A DNA stretch of 23,320 nt from Gnetum montanum (Eukaryota; Streptophyta; Gnetopsida; Gnetales; Gnetaceae). A model generated the notes under the pieces. It had not been told where the DNA came from, made no database searches, and saw nothing but the letters and a program-made list of their open reading frames with translations. The position numbers and the translations under genes were made by a program. The stretch lies in contig MNCI01008611.1 of the NCBI GenBank assembly GCA_015680685.1, forward strand, positions 195,834 to 219,153, written 5' to 3'. This document shows positions 1-10,485 of this stretch, piece after piece (position 1 is the first letter of the stretch; each line of letters starts with the position of its first letter).

Positions 1-289
1 GAGGTTGGAATAAAAAGAAGAGAAGGATTATTTACCACAAGAAAGCAATATATGGACAAAATAAACAACATCGTGGGTAGTGAATTATCCAAAATTGGCT
101 AAAGAGTTCAACTGGTTTTGAATTTGTAATTGTCAAAGGGTGTAAAGGTTTCTGTATTTATGAAAAAATCCGAATTCACGTGTGATCTGAAACCCTTGCT
201 GCCGCTACCACTGGAACTACCATGAGTGCCGCTACTACTAGAGCCGATCTGCCTGTTGTCGCCGTTGGGAAAGACTCGTGCGTTTGTCT

Positions 290-1127
290 ACGTGTGTTCA
301 TGTTATTCTTGCTTCCACTCTTGGATTTGTATCCTCAAGTTGGACACTCTTGCATAGGTTTGGTATTTCTTGTTGAAAAGTTTTGTGGACCATTGTTAGA
401 TTGAATTTGGAAAGAGCTTAAGCTTTTACATTCCATTTTCAATGTTATAGAAAGCAAAAGCATCATGGAAGGCTTGTAAATGGTGTTGTGGATCTAAATT
501 GTAATCTCCTGCAAATTTAGGAATATTATTCATGTCAATTCTAGGTAGGTGACTCTTTTTGCAATGCTTGTGAGATATTCTAATGGCCTCCATGATTAGA
601 ATTAGGCTCTTATTAGCCAACAAGGATTCATCATCATCAAATAGGTTATTATGAAAATCTCTATTGGGTTGACGGTGATGATTGGATTTGTGTTCATGTT
701 GATGATCTTGAGTGTGTTTGTGGATTCGATTTTTACTTTTATTTTGACCCTTTAGTGAAACTTTATTCCTATACCTATGTTCACCTTTGTTAGAACTAGA
801 TGTTGAAGGGAAAGAGGAAGATGAGGAATTGGAAGAATTTCCATGGCTTCTATGGTGTTCCCCATGGTCCCTTAATTTATCGTTCCTTGATTTTAAGAAG
901 GTCTTAGGTATTGAGGCCTCCCCTAGTTTAGGACCTATGTCACCTCCTCCAAGATTGTCTATCTTAGATGAATGTAGTTGTTGAGTGTTGTCAAGATGAT
1001 CATGAACATAAGAAACCCTTGCATAAAGTTGGTCACTCCAATTTTCTTCTTCATATATCTCGTTAGTTCTCTAATGAATTTTTTTGCTATATAGTGCATT
1101 GTCACTTTCATGTGAGAGAGACATCAT
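290..1127 (-). pseudogene. Gag-like pseudogene of an older LTR retrotransposon
   Basis: Reading leftward from a double ATG at 1125-1127 and 1122-1124, the frame is open to a TAA at 426-428 apart from one TAG at 1071-1073, giving about 233 codons. The middle is rich in Ser, His, Asn and Lys. The C-terminal part contains PKFAGDYNLDPQHHLQAF, resembling the start of a retrotransposon Gag domain (a P-K/R-F-x-G...DP..HL..F pattern). After the TAA the same frame still reads KLKLFPNSI and then a basic stretch, as expected of a continuing Gag (K-L-F...S-L...W), so the real C terminus has been lost to stops. No zinc knuckle is visible; it and pol would lie left of the window. A primer-binding-site relic and a probable LTR lie just upstream (1231 and beyond), which supports the call. 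Gag identity is inferred from pattern and context, not from a search. Confidence 0.6.
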
Positions 1128-1230
1128 CGTTGGTTTATGGTGTGTGTGAGCTAGTATTTTTGAAAAGATATATTGTTAATACCTTTATAGTGATTGTGTA
1201 TAATATAACTAATGTAGATAACTAGCACCA

Positions 1231-1248
1231 TCCTTGAAAATGGCACCA
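1231..1248 (-). other. Decayed Asp-type primer-binding site
   Basis: On the minus strand the segment reads TGGTGCCATTTTCAAGGA. It matches the tRNA-Asp-type site of Athila/Tat-like plant elements (TGGCGCCGTTGCCGGGGA, from general knowledge) apart from transition-type changes and one G/A or G/T-type difference. It lies about 100 bases upstream of the gag-like start and one base from a CA dinucleotide that would end an LTR. Confidence 0.5.
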
Positions 1249-1249
1249 A

Positions 1250-2100
1250 TGATGAGCGGCAAGGTACCCTTATGCTCAACCATACAAATCACAAGCGTTC
1301 ATGCATGATCCAATCAAATTCTATGGATGGGACTAGTTGTGGTATCTAGATCGTTATGCTTTGACCGTAGTTTGCTATCTTCCCACTTGGGCTAGTGGTA
1401 GCTTTGTCATGTATGGTTTAGTCTAAAGTGAGACATATTATTTTCTCTAATTCTACTTTGCTCCTAATGATGATAAAGAGGTAAATTAATTAAGCTAATG
1501 AATAATGGAAAACAAGATCTAAACTAGCCTATGTGCAATGAGTATTCACTCTTAATCATTCATATATGTCTTGGACTTCATGAGACTACTTCTAGGATTA
1601 CCAAGTATATGTCACTAGTTGTGCCAAACAATACATTGCTGGATTACCAAGTACTTCCATCTTAACACTCGTGATTAAGGTGTATGTATTTCGCTTAATA
1701 ACAGGAATAGTAAATAGCAATAAAGGAAAATTTTTAACTAAGAAAATAGTAAATAATTAACAACTAAAAGAAATAATAGTCTATGTGGATGCTACAATGA
1801 TGGAAGTAATCTTGATCTTTATTGCCATTCATATAACATGTCCAAGTACATCACACTTGAACAAAGGTGCTGTATGATTACATACATCACACTATGGACT
1901 TGCACTTGGAATAATAGGACTCTAAGAAAGACTAGCAAAAACTAAGAATTAAAACTAAAACTCTACTACTTATTACCTATGCTCATTGTGCACCCAAGTT
2001 CTATATTTATAGGCTAGCATAGAGGAGATGACATCGGATATTCGACATCACATCCTAGCCTTGACATTGGGTACCTGACATTGGGGCTCTGATGTTGAGT
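1250..2100 (-). mobile_element. Probable 5' LTR (right boundary unknown) of the gag-bearing element
   Basis: The left boundary is inferred from the adjoining primer-binding-site relic: the minus strand ends ...CTCATCA at 1250. A minus-strand TATA-like box (TATAAATATAG, 2001-2011) sits roughly 750 bases upstream of the LTR end, a plausible promoter for an LTR transcript. No second LTR copy is in the window, so the other boundary is a guess. Confidence 0.35.
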
Positions 2101-3329
2101 ATCTAATATCAGGGCTTGACAAACCATGACTCATCACTTAATAAACAAATATACTTACCAAGTCCTCATCTAATTCTATATCTTTATCATCATTAGATTC
2201 ATTATGAAAGTTCTAAACCTCTTGATCTTATGTCTCCTTTTAGTTTCCTTTCCCTTAACATCTTGAATTTCTAGTATTATAAAATAATATAAAAATGTAT
2301 TATGAAAATAATAAAAAATAAAATTTGAATGAGAAATTATAAGTGCTAAATATTTTAAAACATCATTTCTTTTTGGGTTTTTTTTATTGATTTTGGTCAA
2401 CATCATCATCTATAATGGTGGCTTCCTTGGAAAACATTGTTCGGAACCACCTAAGAGTCCCAACATTAGCAACATAAGAGGATGAACTTAAGGTAGACTA
2501 TGCCTTAATTCTTAGCACTATATTTTATAACATAGCAAAAAACCTATTAGTCAATGGTTAGATGTGTTAGTATAACCATAAGCATTTATTACACAATTAG
2601 ACCAATAAGGCATGTTTTCCTACACTCTTTCCTGCTTGAAAGAAGCAACATATTTAAAGTGTACATTATTCCAAACATGGAGAGTTGCAATGGATATCAA
2701 AGGACTTCAAACATTTGGAAGCCCATCTAATAATTGTAGATAGGAAGGTCTAATGACTAGGATACTTCAACCATAAAGCCAAAATATTGAACTCATATTG
2801 CCATCCAATAGAGGCTTAGAGAAGTTTACAGAATCCAAGTTTTGGAAGAAGTGATTTACTCTTTTTCATGCAAATTGTAGTAATCTTTCTCCTCAAGAAA
2901 AATCTACTTGCTTAACATGTGAGTTGATTTCCTAACTTTGGTTTTGAAATGAGAGAGAAGAGTTGAACTTGCTACGACCAAGGAGAGGCTATGCATACTT
3001 TGAGGAAACCACTCCTGATGCCTAATGTGAGCCTTTCATTATCATTTGTAGGGATCTTAGGATCTAGCTTCATTATGGCATCACCTAAATTCATAGCTCA
3101 AAGGTGAGACACATCGATTCTTTGCCTCTCAAAAGTGGTTTGTCTTAGATCCACTTGCCCTCAAACCTATCACACATTATTGTTTTTTTTTTTGGATTTT
3201 TTTGGGGTGTAGTATGGCTCTCATCATTTAGTGGCTACCTTTAGTGACCCACCCATGCACATCTACAAGGGTAAATCAATAAGGTTTTTAGTGTAGAAAT
3301 TTACAATGAATTTCTACTTATTCTTGAAA
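2101..3329. other. Unassigned AT-rich stretch
   Basis: No open frame with recognisable content. The minus-strand frame at 2176-2409 is low-complexity (Asn/Lys/Ile/Phe-rich) and starts in A/T runs. Homopolymer T runs occur near 2378 and 3183. It probably consists of the outer part of the LTR above and further eroded repeats. Confidence 0.4.
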
Positions 3330-4110
3330 GTCTACCACTCTTTTTAGGTATCCTCCTTTGAGAATGTACCCTACTAGTGTACAAGGAACTCAATCTTATA
3401 ATTCAAAGCACATCCCATGATGCACATGTTGATTATGGATTGAATGCATCATCATTTTACTTCCTCTATGTTTGAAGGTCTTTTGGACCTAAGTGTGAAG
3501 TGATCAGTCTCCTCAAGATTGAACTTTTTGAGCATAGACACATAAAAGATTGGATGATATTTTGCTAGATAAGCTGGAAGTTATAATTTTTAGGCAATTA
3601 GATTGACCTGAGCAAGAAACTTAAAATCCATCATAAAATCTAAGAAATTTTTGATTAGCACCTTTTTTGAAATCATTTTCCTAACATAATATATATTCAA
3701 AAATTCCACTCATCAACCATAAACTCCAATGGTCTCCACCTGATATCTACCTACTTCTTTATATGTTGTACAAAAGTTTCTAAGTATAATCTAGCAACTT
3801 GGATGCTATCCATCCAAGACTTGATAAATTCATCATTAAAAGGATTGAAACCTTGATGGGAGATTTCAACTAGCTAAGGAATGGTTGGTTTCCTTTCCAA
3901 GGCTAACTCTACCAGAGAGAATCTAGTGGCTAAGGATTTTTGGATGTTGTAATTAAATTAAGCCATTGGTAGTAAAGACACCTAGTTCATCTGATTGAAT
4001 TGAATGAAATGTTATAGATACTTTGTTGGCACATTTTAACCAATTTTATGGAGCACTGATGGTTCTTGATAGGCTTTGAGAAGTTGATAAAGTTATGCTA
4101 CATTGGTTTT
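3330..4110 (-). pseudogene. Integrase C-terminus plus chromodomain relic of a chromovirus-like Ty3/gypsy element
   Basis: Read on the minus strand across several frames, this segment gives in order: SLLPMA-FNYN (about 3960-4000), matching the integrase motif around LLPxAEFxYN; a stretch with LEF and a basic region; then LPAYLAKYHPIFYVSMLKKF (about 3510-3590), the conserved end of chromovirus integrases (LP...HxVFHVSxLKK). Last is EFLVH--GTFSKEDT-KEW (about 3340-3410), resembling a chromodomain (E-L-V-K-W-K-G...ATWE). Stops and frameshifts interrupt all of it. The AYHPQTDGQ region is degraded to AYQEPSV at about 4060-4085. Family identity follows from motif order; no coding capacity remains. 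Confidence 0.7.
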
Positions 4111-5600
4111 CTTAAGAAAAAAAAATTGAAGCTAGCCTACCAAATACCTTAGAAAAGGAAAAGATTTTGAAGGTGATATTTTAATTAAAATATCAAATCT
4201 ATGTGAAGGAGAATATTGATTTTATGTGAGGGATATATCTAAGCAAAGCAGCTTATATTTTAATTGGAAAATTGATAAGCTTAGAAAGTTTATCAATCAA
4301 GTTCTAAAATTCCCAAAATGATGTAATATTTAAAATATTAAATTTATCATATGTTGCTGTAATGGGATGTTCAAGCAAAAAATTAGCGACCATGGCATGA
4401 TGCCTGGTGCTAATTCAAGCTTTAAAACCTTAACAAAAAAATTCCAATGGTACCATCATCCTACATTTACTGACCTCCAAGATTAAACTGTTGCATCCTT
4501 AAGAAGTAATATTTACATCCACAACTTAGGTTGCCTAAACATGGCTCATATGTGTGGTATATTTGGTGTTAGGATTGTAATAGTCTTGTACATTGATAAA
4601 CAGATTTAAGCAAGTTTAATGAAACAGACTACTAGGATCATTTTGTGGAGCACCTAGTTTGTCTGAGAATTAATGCTCCTAGATTCATGGCATCTACAAC
4701 CATCAGCAATCATGCATTTGCAAGGAATCTATAGTTGTAGAATTCCTTCATCCATGGATTCCTTGATAGCAAAGCCCTTGGAACCCTTGCAATACTTACC
4801 TTTGATAAGCTTCATTGTGTTGTTGTATGTTGGTTTCTCAGTGGAGGGTATCATGAAAAATCATGGTGAAAATGTGTAGAGGCTTGCCTAGAAATGACGA
4901 TGCTTACATTGGTAGAAAAGGTGATTTAATTTTCTCTAATCTTTCATGTTGCAAAGTGGTGTTGGAAAATGTCATAAAAAATGATGCACCACTGCACTGA
5001 TCATGGAAGTTACCTTGTAGAGGTAGAGTTACAAATAACTAGTTGTTACCTTGTACAGGCATGTGATGTTAATGGAGTGTGTGAGAAACACATCATGGTT
5101 GCTTATTGGAAGTTTGACCACATTTATTATTCCATTTTACACGATTTTTTCCATAATAGTATGGTTTTACATTCCATACATTTGTAGCAAGGTTTTGGTA
5201 TGGATTTATAAGATGATAAAAAATAATCATATAATAAAATCATGATGTAAAACATAAGAAGAATAAAATATAATAATTAAATTTGGAAAATGAAGTTTAG
5301 GTTGGGGGAACATATGTAATCAACCATAGATTGGCTATCTTGCATTTGTATTTGGGCGACTTGGAATTGAAGAAGGCACCTGAATTAGAGTTATTCTTGC
5401 TTTAAAGGCTTAAATTACCTTTTTTTTCCATAGTAAGATATATTATAAGGATTGATGTGCCAAGAATGTTGAGCTCATATTAAGGATAAAGCCTTAAGAA
5501 GATTAAGAAAAATAAAATGAAAGATTTATAAGTTAGTTATTGGGCAAGATACTTGCCAACAATGGCTTAAATTTCTCATGGAAGTTATAACTTCTTAGGG
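4111..5600. other. Unassigned AT-rich stretch
   Basis: No domain was recognised in any frame. Short open frames at 4673-4879, 4981-5187 and 5051-5245 on the plus strand have no codon or motif support. The stretch lies between two retroelement regions and is probably decayed repeat. Confidence 0.4.
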
Positions 5601-5951
5601 TGGTTATGAATCATGATTATTGTAACTATCCTAAGGCCACTATAAAAGGAGCTTCAAAGGTAGAATTTAGGGAAGGACTTTGGAGAAAGATACTTAGAAT
5701 AATATTGAAGATTGTAAAGCATAGCTTGCTAAAGACATCAATTTAGCTACTTTGTTTTAATCTTATGAGTTCATTTCTTCCCATTTTGTTTTAGTTACTT
5801 AGCTAATCATTTAGATACTAGCATGCTTAGCATTTAATTTTGGGATTTTCTAGGTTGCCTTTATAGCTATGTTTTTATGCAATATTAAGCTTTTATTAGG
5901 TTTTCCATATAAGAGCTTATGTTGTATTAGAAAAGCATTTTGAGCAATTTA
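5601..5951 (+). mobile_element. Possible LTR fragment with TATA box, split by the 14-kb insertion
   Basis: A plus-strand TATAAAAGGA (5641-5650), preceded by GGCCAC and followed by a purine-rich then T-rich leader, resembles a plant LTR promoter and R/U5 region. The sequence resumes after the inserted element at 20028. No partner LTR was seen, so it could equally be a host promoter relic. Confidence 0.25.
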
Positions 5952-5956
5952 ATAAT
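5952..5956. repeat. Target-site duplication, left copy (ATAAT)
   Basis: It directly precedes the TG of the left LTR and is identical to the five bases after the CA of the right LTR (20023-20027). Five bases is the usual duplication length for Ty3/gypsy integration. Confidence 0.9.
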
Positions 5957-7167
5957 TGTACTGCCTGAAATCGTCAGTCTCCGGCTGGAAGGAAAACAGA
6001 GACCGTGGAATCACAGGACGAGAACAGAAGACCCTGCCTTCACCTGAGGGTGAGCTGAAATGCACGAAGGCAGAGTACCTTGGGTGGTCCGCACGCGGAT
6101 CAGACAAGGATTTTCCTGCGTGTACGCAAAGTGCTATATGATGGGTTATGCGTAAATGATGTAGCGAGCGTAAACAAAGCGTAAACGGCGTAAAACAAAT
6201 GCGAACAGTGCGTAAGCGTAAACAGGCGTGAACAGAATGCGTGGGCCATGTTGACATAAAACTATAAAATGTAAACAATCTTATGCAGCAAATGTAAACA
6301 ATGGTATTATAGAGTCAAAGTACAGTGCATTGGTCTAACGCAGTCATGAGGAAACACAAGGCGGACGAAAAGCCCCAGCGTATGCAGGAATGACTCGGCT
6401 GGTTTGCAAGACAAGCAGAGCGTAGAGACTGTCTATACAGCATACAAGGCTCTCCAGCGTAAGAGGGTTTTAGCTCTTGTGCATAGTGTAAATGTTCTCT
6501 GGTATGCTTCGGGATTTTGCCAACCTCTCGATGAAGTAGAAAAATGGGGTTTTTATACCGGTTGTTATGCTAGACTCGGGTTAGGAGACACGTGGCGTGT
6601 TGACCGGGTGCATACGATTTACAAATGTACAACATATTATAGGGTGTATACACAGGGCATATACGCTACATCAGGCTGGCGTATACGCTGGGTGTGCGGG
6701 GCATGTATGAACTGGGTGGAAATGCCATGGACGCTGGGCGTACACACCGATAATGGCTAGGCGTATACGTTGGGCGTATACGTTAACAGCTACCGACTTG
6801 CTTCAATTCTTGCTCTTTGGTGCTGTCATCATTCTGTCATTGGGACTTTATCGTCGAGCGTGTGCATCTGCGGTACTTGTCGAGTGTACAGATGTGACGT
6901 GTACATCGGGTGTGTACGCTGGGGATGTCAGGTGTACACGCTGAGCGTATACACTGTTGCTACTGGGCATATACGTTGGGTGTATACGTTGTTGCTACCG
7001 GGCATATACGCGAGGCATATACGCTGCTGCTACACTTAGTGAAAATTAAGCCTCTTGATTGCCGAAGTTGCGCTGTATGACTCCAAATGTAGCTGCGGTC
7101 ATTCGTGGGTCCCAGGGACCTACTTCTTCCTGAGGAAGTACCGAGCTCAAAATTTTGTGGTGTTTCA
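5957..7167 (-). repeat. 3' LTR (left copy), 1211 bp
   Basis: It aligns along its length with 18828-20022: both copies start TGTAC(T/C)GCCTGAAATCG and end GTGGTGTTTCA. The first third carries GCGTAAAC-type repeats and the second half carries GCGTATACGC-type repeats. In this copy most of the palindromes have decayed to CATATACGC or GTATACGT forms. Open frames here (for example 5949-6278 minus and 6404-6760 plus) have counterparts in the other LTR only because the DNA is duplicated, and they read as repeat translation. Confidence 0.95.
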
Positions 7168-7182
7168 TTGGCCCCTCTTTGT
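7168..7182 (-). other. Polypurine tract
   Basis: On the minus strand the bases just before the 3' LTR read AAAGAGGGGCCAA, a purine run at the expected site of plus-strand DNA priming. It fixes the element's orientation together with the primer-binding site. Confidence 0.8.
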
Positions 7183-8139
7183 TGACACTTGGAGGAATCG
7201 ACCCGAGAAGCATCGACAAAGAAGTGCAAAACACCACAAGCAACTTGACATAGACTTTGTTCGTTTCCTCTTGACTAGACGTCAACGCACTGTTTTCAGT
7301 AGCACATAGGATTAGAAGAGGGGAATTTGTAGCTATTGGGAAGAAAGGGATTGTGGAGGAGTGGCGACTCCCTGAAAAGCTATGCTAGGAGAGAGGGTGC
7401 TCGTGTGTATGACATGCTGGTCCTTGTCAATAGCCATGGTTTAGCAGACTTGGAGTTCAGACATGCGAGGGGCGTTCTTTGGTGGAACAAGGCTCCTGGT
7501 TGGTTAGAACCTATTTGCAAGACCAAAGCCACGGGGAGATGTGTTACATGCTTTGGAGGAACAGGGCCCGTGTTCAAAGTTTAGGGGGACCTGTTGGTGG
7601 AGAGCTAGAGCCATGCAACTAGATGCTTCTTGACCATTTTGGACATGAGTACTTGGTTTTAAGATAACTGCCTTCCCGCCTGGGGCTCATATGGGAAGTG
7701 CCAAGAGTCTCATTTTTTTTTTACGATTGGGAACTTTGCATTGATTTTGTACTTAGTGTGTGATGACATATTCAAAGTTTTTGGTGTTCTGGATATATCA
7801 GAGGTATGGTTGAATAAAATGTGTTTGTAAACGGATAGGGAATGAGTCGGTGAATGGGGATGTACTAATGAATGGTTTGATTCAGTCTCGTCATGTATGC
7901 TGTGAACGTTGTCCTACCTTGCTGCTTATGACAAAATGCATTCTTGTACGAAAACCTCTAGGTGTCATCCTACAAACACAACTTCAAGGAGACAAGAAAA
8001 CCATGAGTACATGATCGAGCTTAGACTTGCTCGGCGGCATATTGTATGTTGATAGCAGTAGCGTTGGTAGGATCTTCTGATGGCGGGTGATGCGGCGATG
8101 AAGGGTGCATGTGGCAGTAGATTGATGAAACGATGATGA
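7183..8139 (-). other. 3' untranslated region of the element
   Basis: This lies between the end of pol-associated repeats and the polypurine tract. A plus-strand open frame of 82 codons (7336-7584) has no recognisable domain. A T run occurs near 7713-7721. I see no further gene. Confidence 0.5.
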
Positions 8140-8475
8140 ACTTGCCAGTTTATAGTCTTAGCGGACTATCATGGGTTAGTTTTATGTCATAACCTGTTGG
8201 ACATTACCTATTTAGCGTTTTGGCAGACGTTACATTGCTAGTTTTCAGTCTTAGCGGACTATGAGGAGGCAAGCTAGTTTATAGTCTTAGCGGACTCCAA
8301 CGGTTGTGATGGTGGCAATTTACTGCCGTACCAGACGGATGCTAGTTTATCGTCATTGCAGACACTGTAGGGTATCAGTTTATTGTCATGATGCCAGGAC
8401 AGTTGTGGTATTAGTTCTGAGTCGTAACCAAGGACTGTTCTATGGTATCAGTTTACCGTCATGATCCCAGGACTT
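8140..8475. repeat. Degenerate tandem repeat cluster A (about 10 units of 30-37 bp)
   Basis: Units follow the plan CTAGTTTATAGTCTTAGCGG plus ACT and a variable G-rich tail. The clearest copies begin near 8143, 8238, 8277, 8341 and 8375, and a final one near 8446 reads AGTTTACCGTCATGATCCCA then GGAC. Variable short-repeat arrays downstream of pol are known in Tat-type plant elements. Confidence 0.75.
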
Positions 8476-8496
8476 GCACGTACCTAAGCTCGTGCT

Positions 8497-9829
8497 TCAA
8501 ACGTAAAATGGTTTTAGGTACAAATGATTAGTCGGATTGGTGAGCTCGTTCCCTTCAATGTCAGTGAGTCTGAATGCTCCATTGTCGAATGCTTTAGTGA
8601 CCAAGTAAGGCCCTTCCCAGTTAGCTGAGAATTTGTCCAAGTGTTCCCGAATGGCTTTAAGCATGAGGTCACCTTCTTTGATGGGGCATTTATTGATGTC
8701 ATACTGATGTCACTGCTGTTGTCGTTTTTGGTACCATTCAATCTGATCGAGGGCGTGCACACGTTCTTCCTCCACCGAGTCAAGATCAATGATGCGTAGG
8801 TCATTGTTTTGCCCATCGTCGAGGAGCCCAGAAAGTGTGATCCTTAAAGAGGCTACCTGCAATTCCAAAGGAAAAACATCTTCTGAACCATAAACAAGAC
8901 TGTATGGTGTCTTATCTATTGAAGTTCGGTGCGTAGTACGGTATGCCCACAATGCGTATGTCAATTGCTCGTGCCACTTTCTTTTACTCTAAGTAAGCAT
9001 TTTCTTAAGTATTGTAATAATTATCTTGTTTGTTGCTTCTACTTGTCCATTGCTCTGAGGATAGTAAGGGGATGAAAACGAGTGTTTGATCCCTAAGTTT
9101 TCGCAAAAAGCTTTGGTTTCGGCACTGCTAAATTGTGGCCCATTGTCATGAGGATGCCAAATCGGATCACAATGTTTTCTAGAATGAAATTGCACACGTT
9201 CTTGGATGTGGTTTTTCAAAGGGGAGCAGCTTCTACCCACTTCGTAAAGTATTCTGTGGCAGTGATAATGAAACTATGGCCCGTGGAAGACAAGGGGGTT
9301 ATCTGACCAATGAGGTCCAATCCCTACTTTTGAAACAGCCATGTGATTTGCATTGTGTGCAATTCGTTTGTTCGGACATGTATCAGATTGCTATGTTTTT
9401 GACACGTACTACATGTTTTGACTTTGGTGAGATAGTCGTATTCCATGTGTGGCCAATAATAGCCCAAGCGCCTAATTTTCGTTGCCATGGCCTTTGGTGC
9501 TATGTGTCCTCCACATAGTCCTTCATGTACTTGTTCAACAATAGTGTGGGCATCGGTACTACTAACGCATGTTAGCAATATGCCCTCGTAGGATTGTCGA
9601 CACAATGTGTTTCCTACCAGGGTATACTGCTTAGAACGTTTCCGCACTGCGTCTCTCTGTGCATTTGTTAGATGTCGTGGTGTTTCGCCGCGTAGAAGGT
9701 ATTCTTTGATGCCATCGTACCATTCTACTGTGTGTGTTAAACTAACAGATGCGAATGGCAACATATCAAGGGTATCAGTGATTGGTTTAGAACAACTGGT
9801 TATGGAGCTTGGCAACGTGTGAAACATGT
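8497..9829 (-). other. pol domain: integrase (zinc finger, DD35E core, C-terminal domain)
   Basis: The HHCC finger reads HEGLCGGHIAPKAM then CSTCQKH (about 9380-9540). The core begins LDLIGQITPL (first catalytic Asp) after a TAG at 9324, then TEYFTKWVEA. After a frame change near 9150 come DNGPQFSS and QVEATNK, with exactly 35 residues between the second Asp and the Glu. The C-terminal part has YALWAYRTTHRTSIDKTPY, then after a TGA at 8710 a GDLMLKA...NWEGPYLV block typical of the integrase tail. There is no chromodomain; the frame ends at 8497, which fits Tat rather than chromovirus. Confidence 0.9.
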
Positions 9830-10235
9830 TTGGAGATATGTTCAGTGCTAATGTGGCTAACGCATCTGCGATGGTGTTGTCATTTTCGGAGATGTGTTGC
9901 ACATCAGTGTTTCCGAATTGCCTCATTAGATGTTTTGCCAAGTCGCAGTATGGTTGTAAATGTTGGGCTTTGCATGTGTAGACATCTGTGACTTGGTTTA
10001 TGACTAGTTGCGAGTCCCCTCTCACTACGAGCCGTGTGATGTTTAAAGCCAGAGCTGTCGCGAGTCCTCTAAGGAGACCTTCATACTCTGCTATGTTTTT
10101 TGTACAAGGAAAGTCGAAATGATAGGCAAAGGGTCGAATCTCCCCAGAGGGAAAGGTGATGACAGCGGCTGCGCTTCCTCCTCGAGAGGTAGATGCCCCA
10201 TCAAAGTTCAAGATAACATCATAGTCATCGGGCAC
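9830..10235 (-). other. pol domain: second RNase H of the plant/archaeal type
   Basis: The sequence has all four acidic positions of RNase HI in order: LNFDGAST, NIAEYEGLLRGL, VVRGDSQLVINQV and DNTIADALATLAL. The AEY...GDSQLV...AD spacing is that of archaeal-like RNase HI rather than the gypsy type. A second RNase H between the gypsy one and integrase is a known hallmark of Tat-lineage plant elements. Here this domain has no internal stop, in contrast to the rest of pol. Confidence 0.85.
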
Positions 10236-10485
10236 TATGTTGAGGGCGCTTATGTTCTCATCTGGGAAGGTTGGGTCATGCGTTGATCGTTGAGGGCGAT
10301 GATGTTGCCATTTGATTTACTATAGCTTGATCCTTGACTGATGATTACGCTACGTAGTACAGGTCAAATTTGGCTATCATGGCTTTCCACAAGGCTATTC
10401 GACTCATTTTGTAAATATTCCCTATTATGGCTCTCAGCACATTGTCGTTGCAAATGATGTAAACCTGATTGCGGAAGAGGTAATG

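Noticed and set aside
2176-2409. Minus-strand 77-codon frame
   Set aside because: Asn/Lys/Ile/Phe-rich translation of AT-rich DNA, with no motif.
5641-5956. Host gene promoter from the TATAAAAGGA box
   Set aside because: No coding sequence follows within the flank when the 14-kb insertion is removed; an LTR fragment is more likely, and I kept it only as such at low confidence.
5949-6278. Minus-strand frame of 109 codons in the left LTR
   Set aside because: It runs across the LTR boundary, is not conserved as a frame in the other LTR and translates GCGTAAAC repeats.
6404-6760. Plus-strand frame of 118 codons in the left LTR (counterpart near 19347-19583)
   Set aside because: Both copies exist only because the LTR is duplicated; stops and starts differ, and the second half is GTATACGC repeat translation (VYT/IYA runs).
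7336-7584. Plus-strand 82-codon frame in the 3' untranslated region
   Set aside because: No domain, no promoter or splice context seen, and a competing frame on the other strand; insufficient to call a gene.
8514-8816. Minus-strand 100-codon frame
   Set aside because: It is a shifted frame over the integrase C-terminus; the integrase-like reading (GDLMLKA...NWEGPYLV) is in the frame used by 8710-8964.
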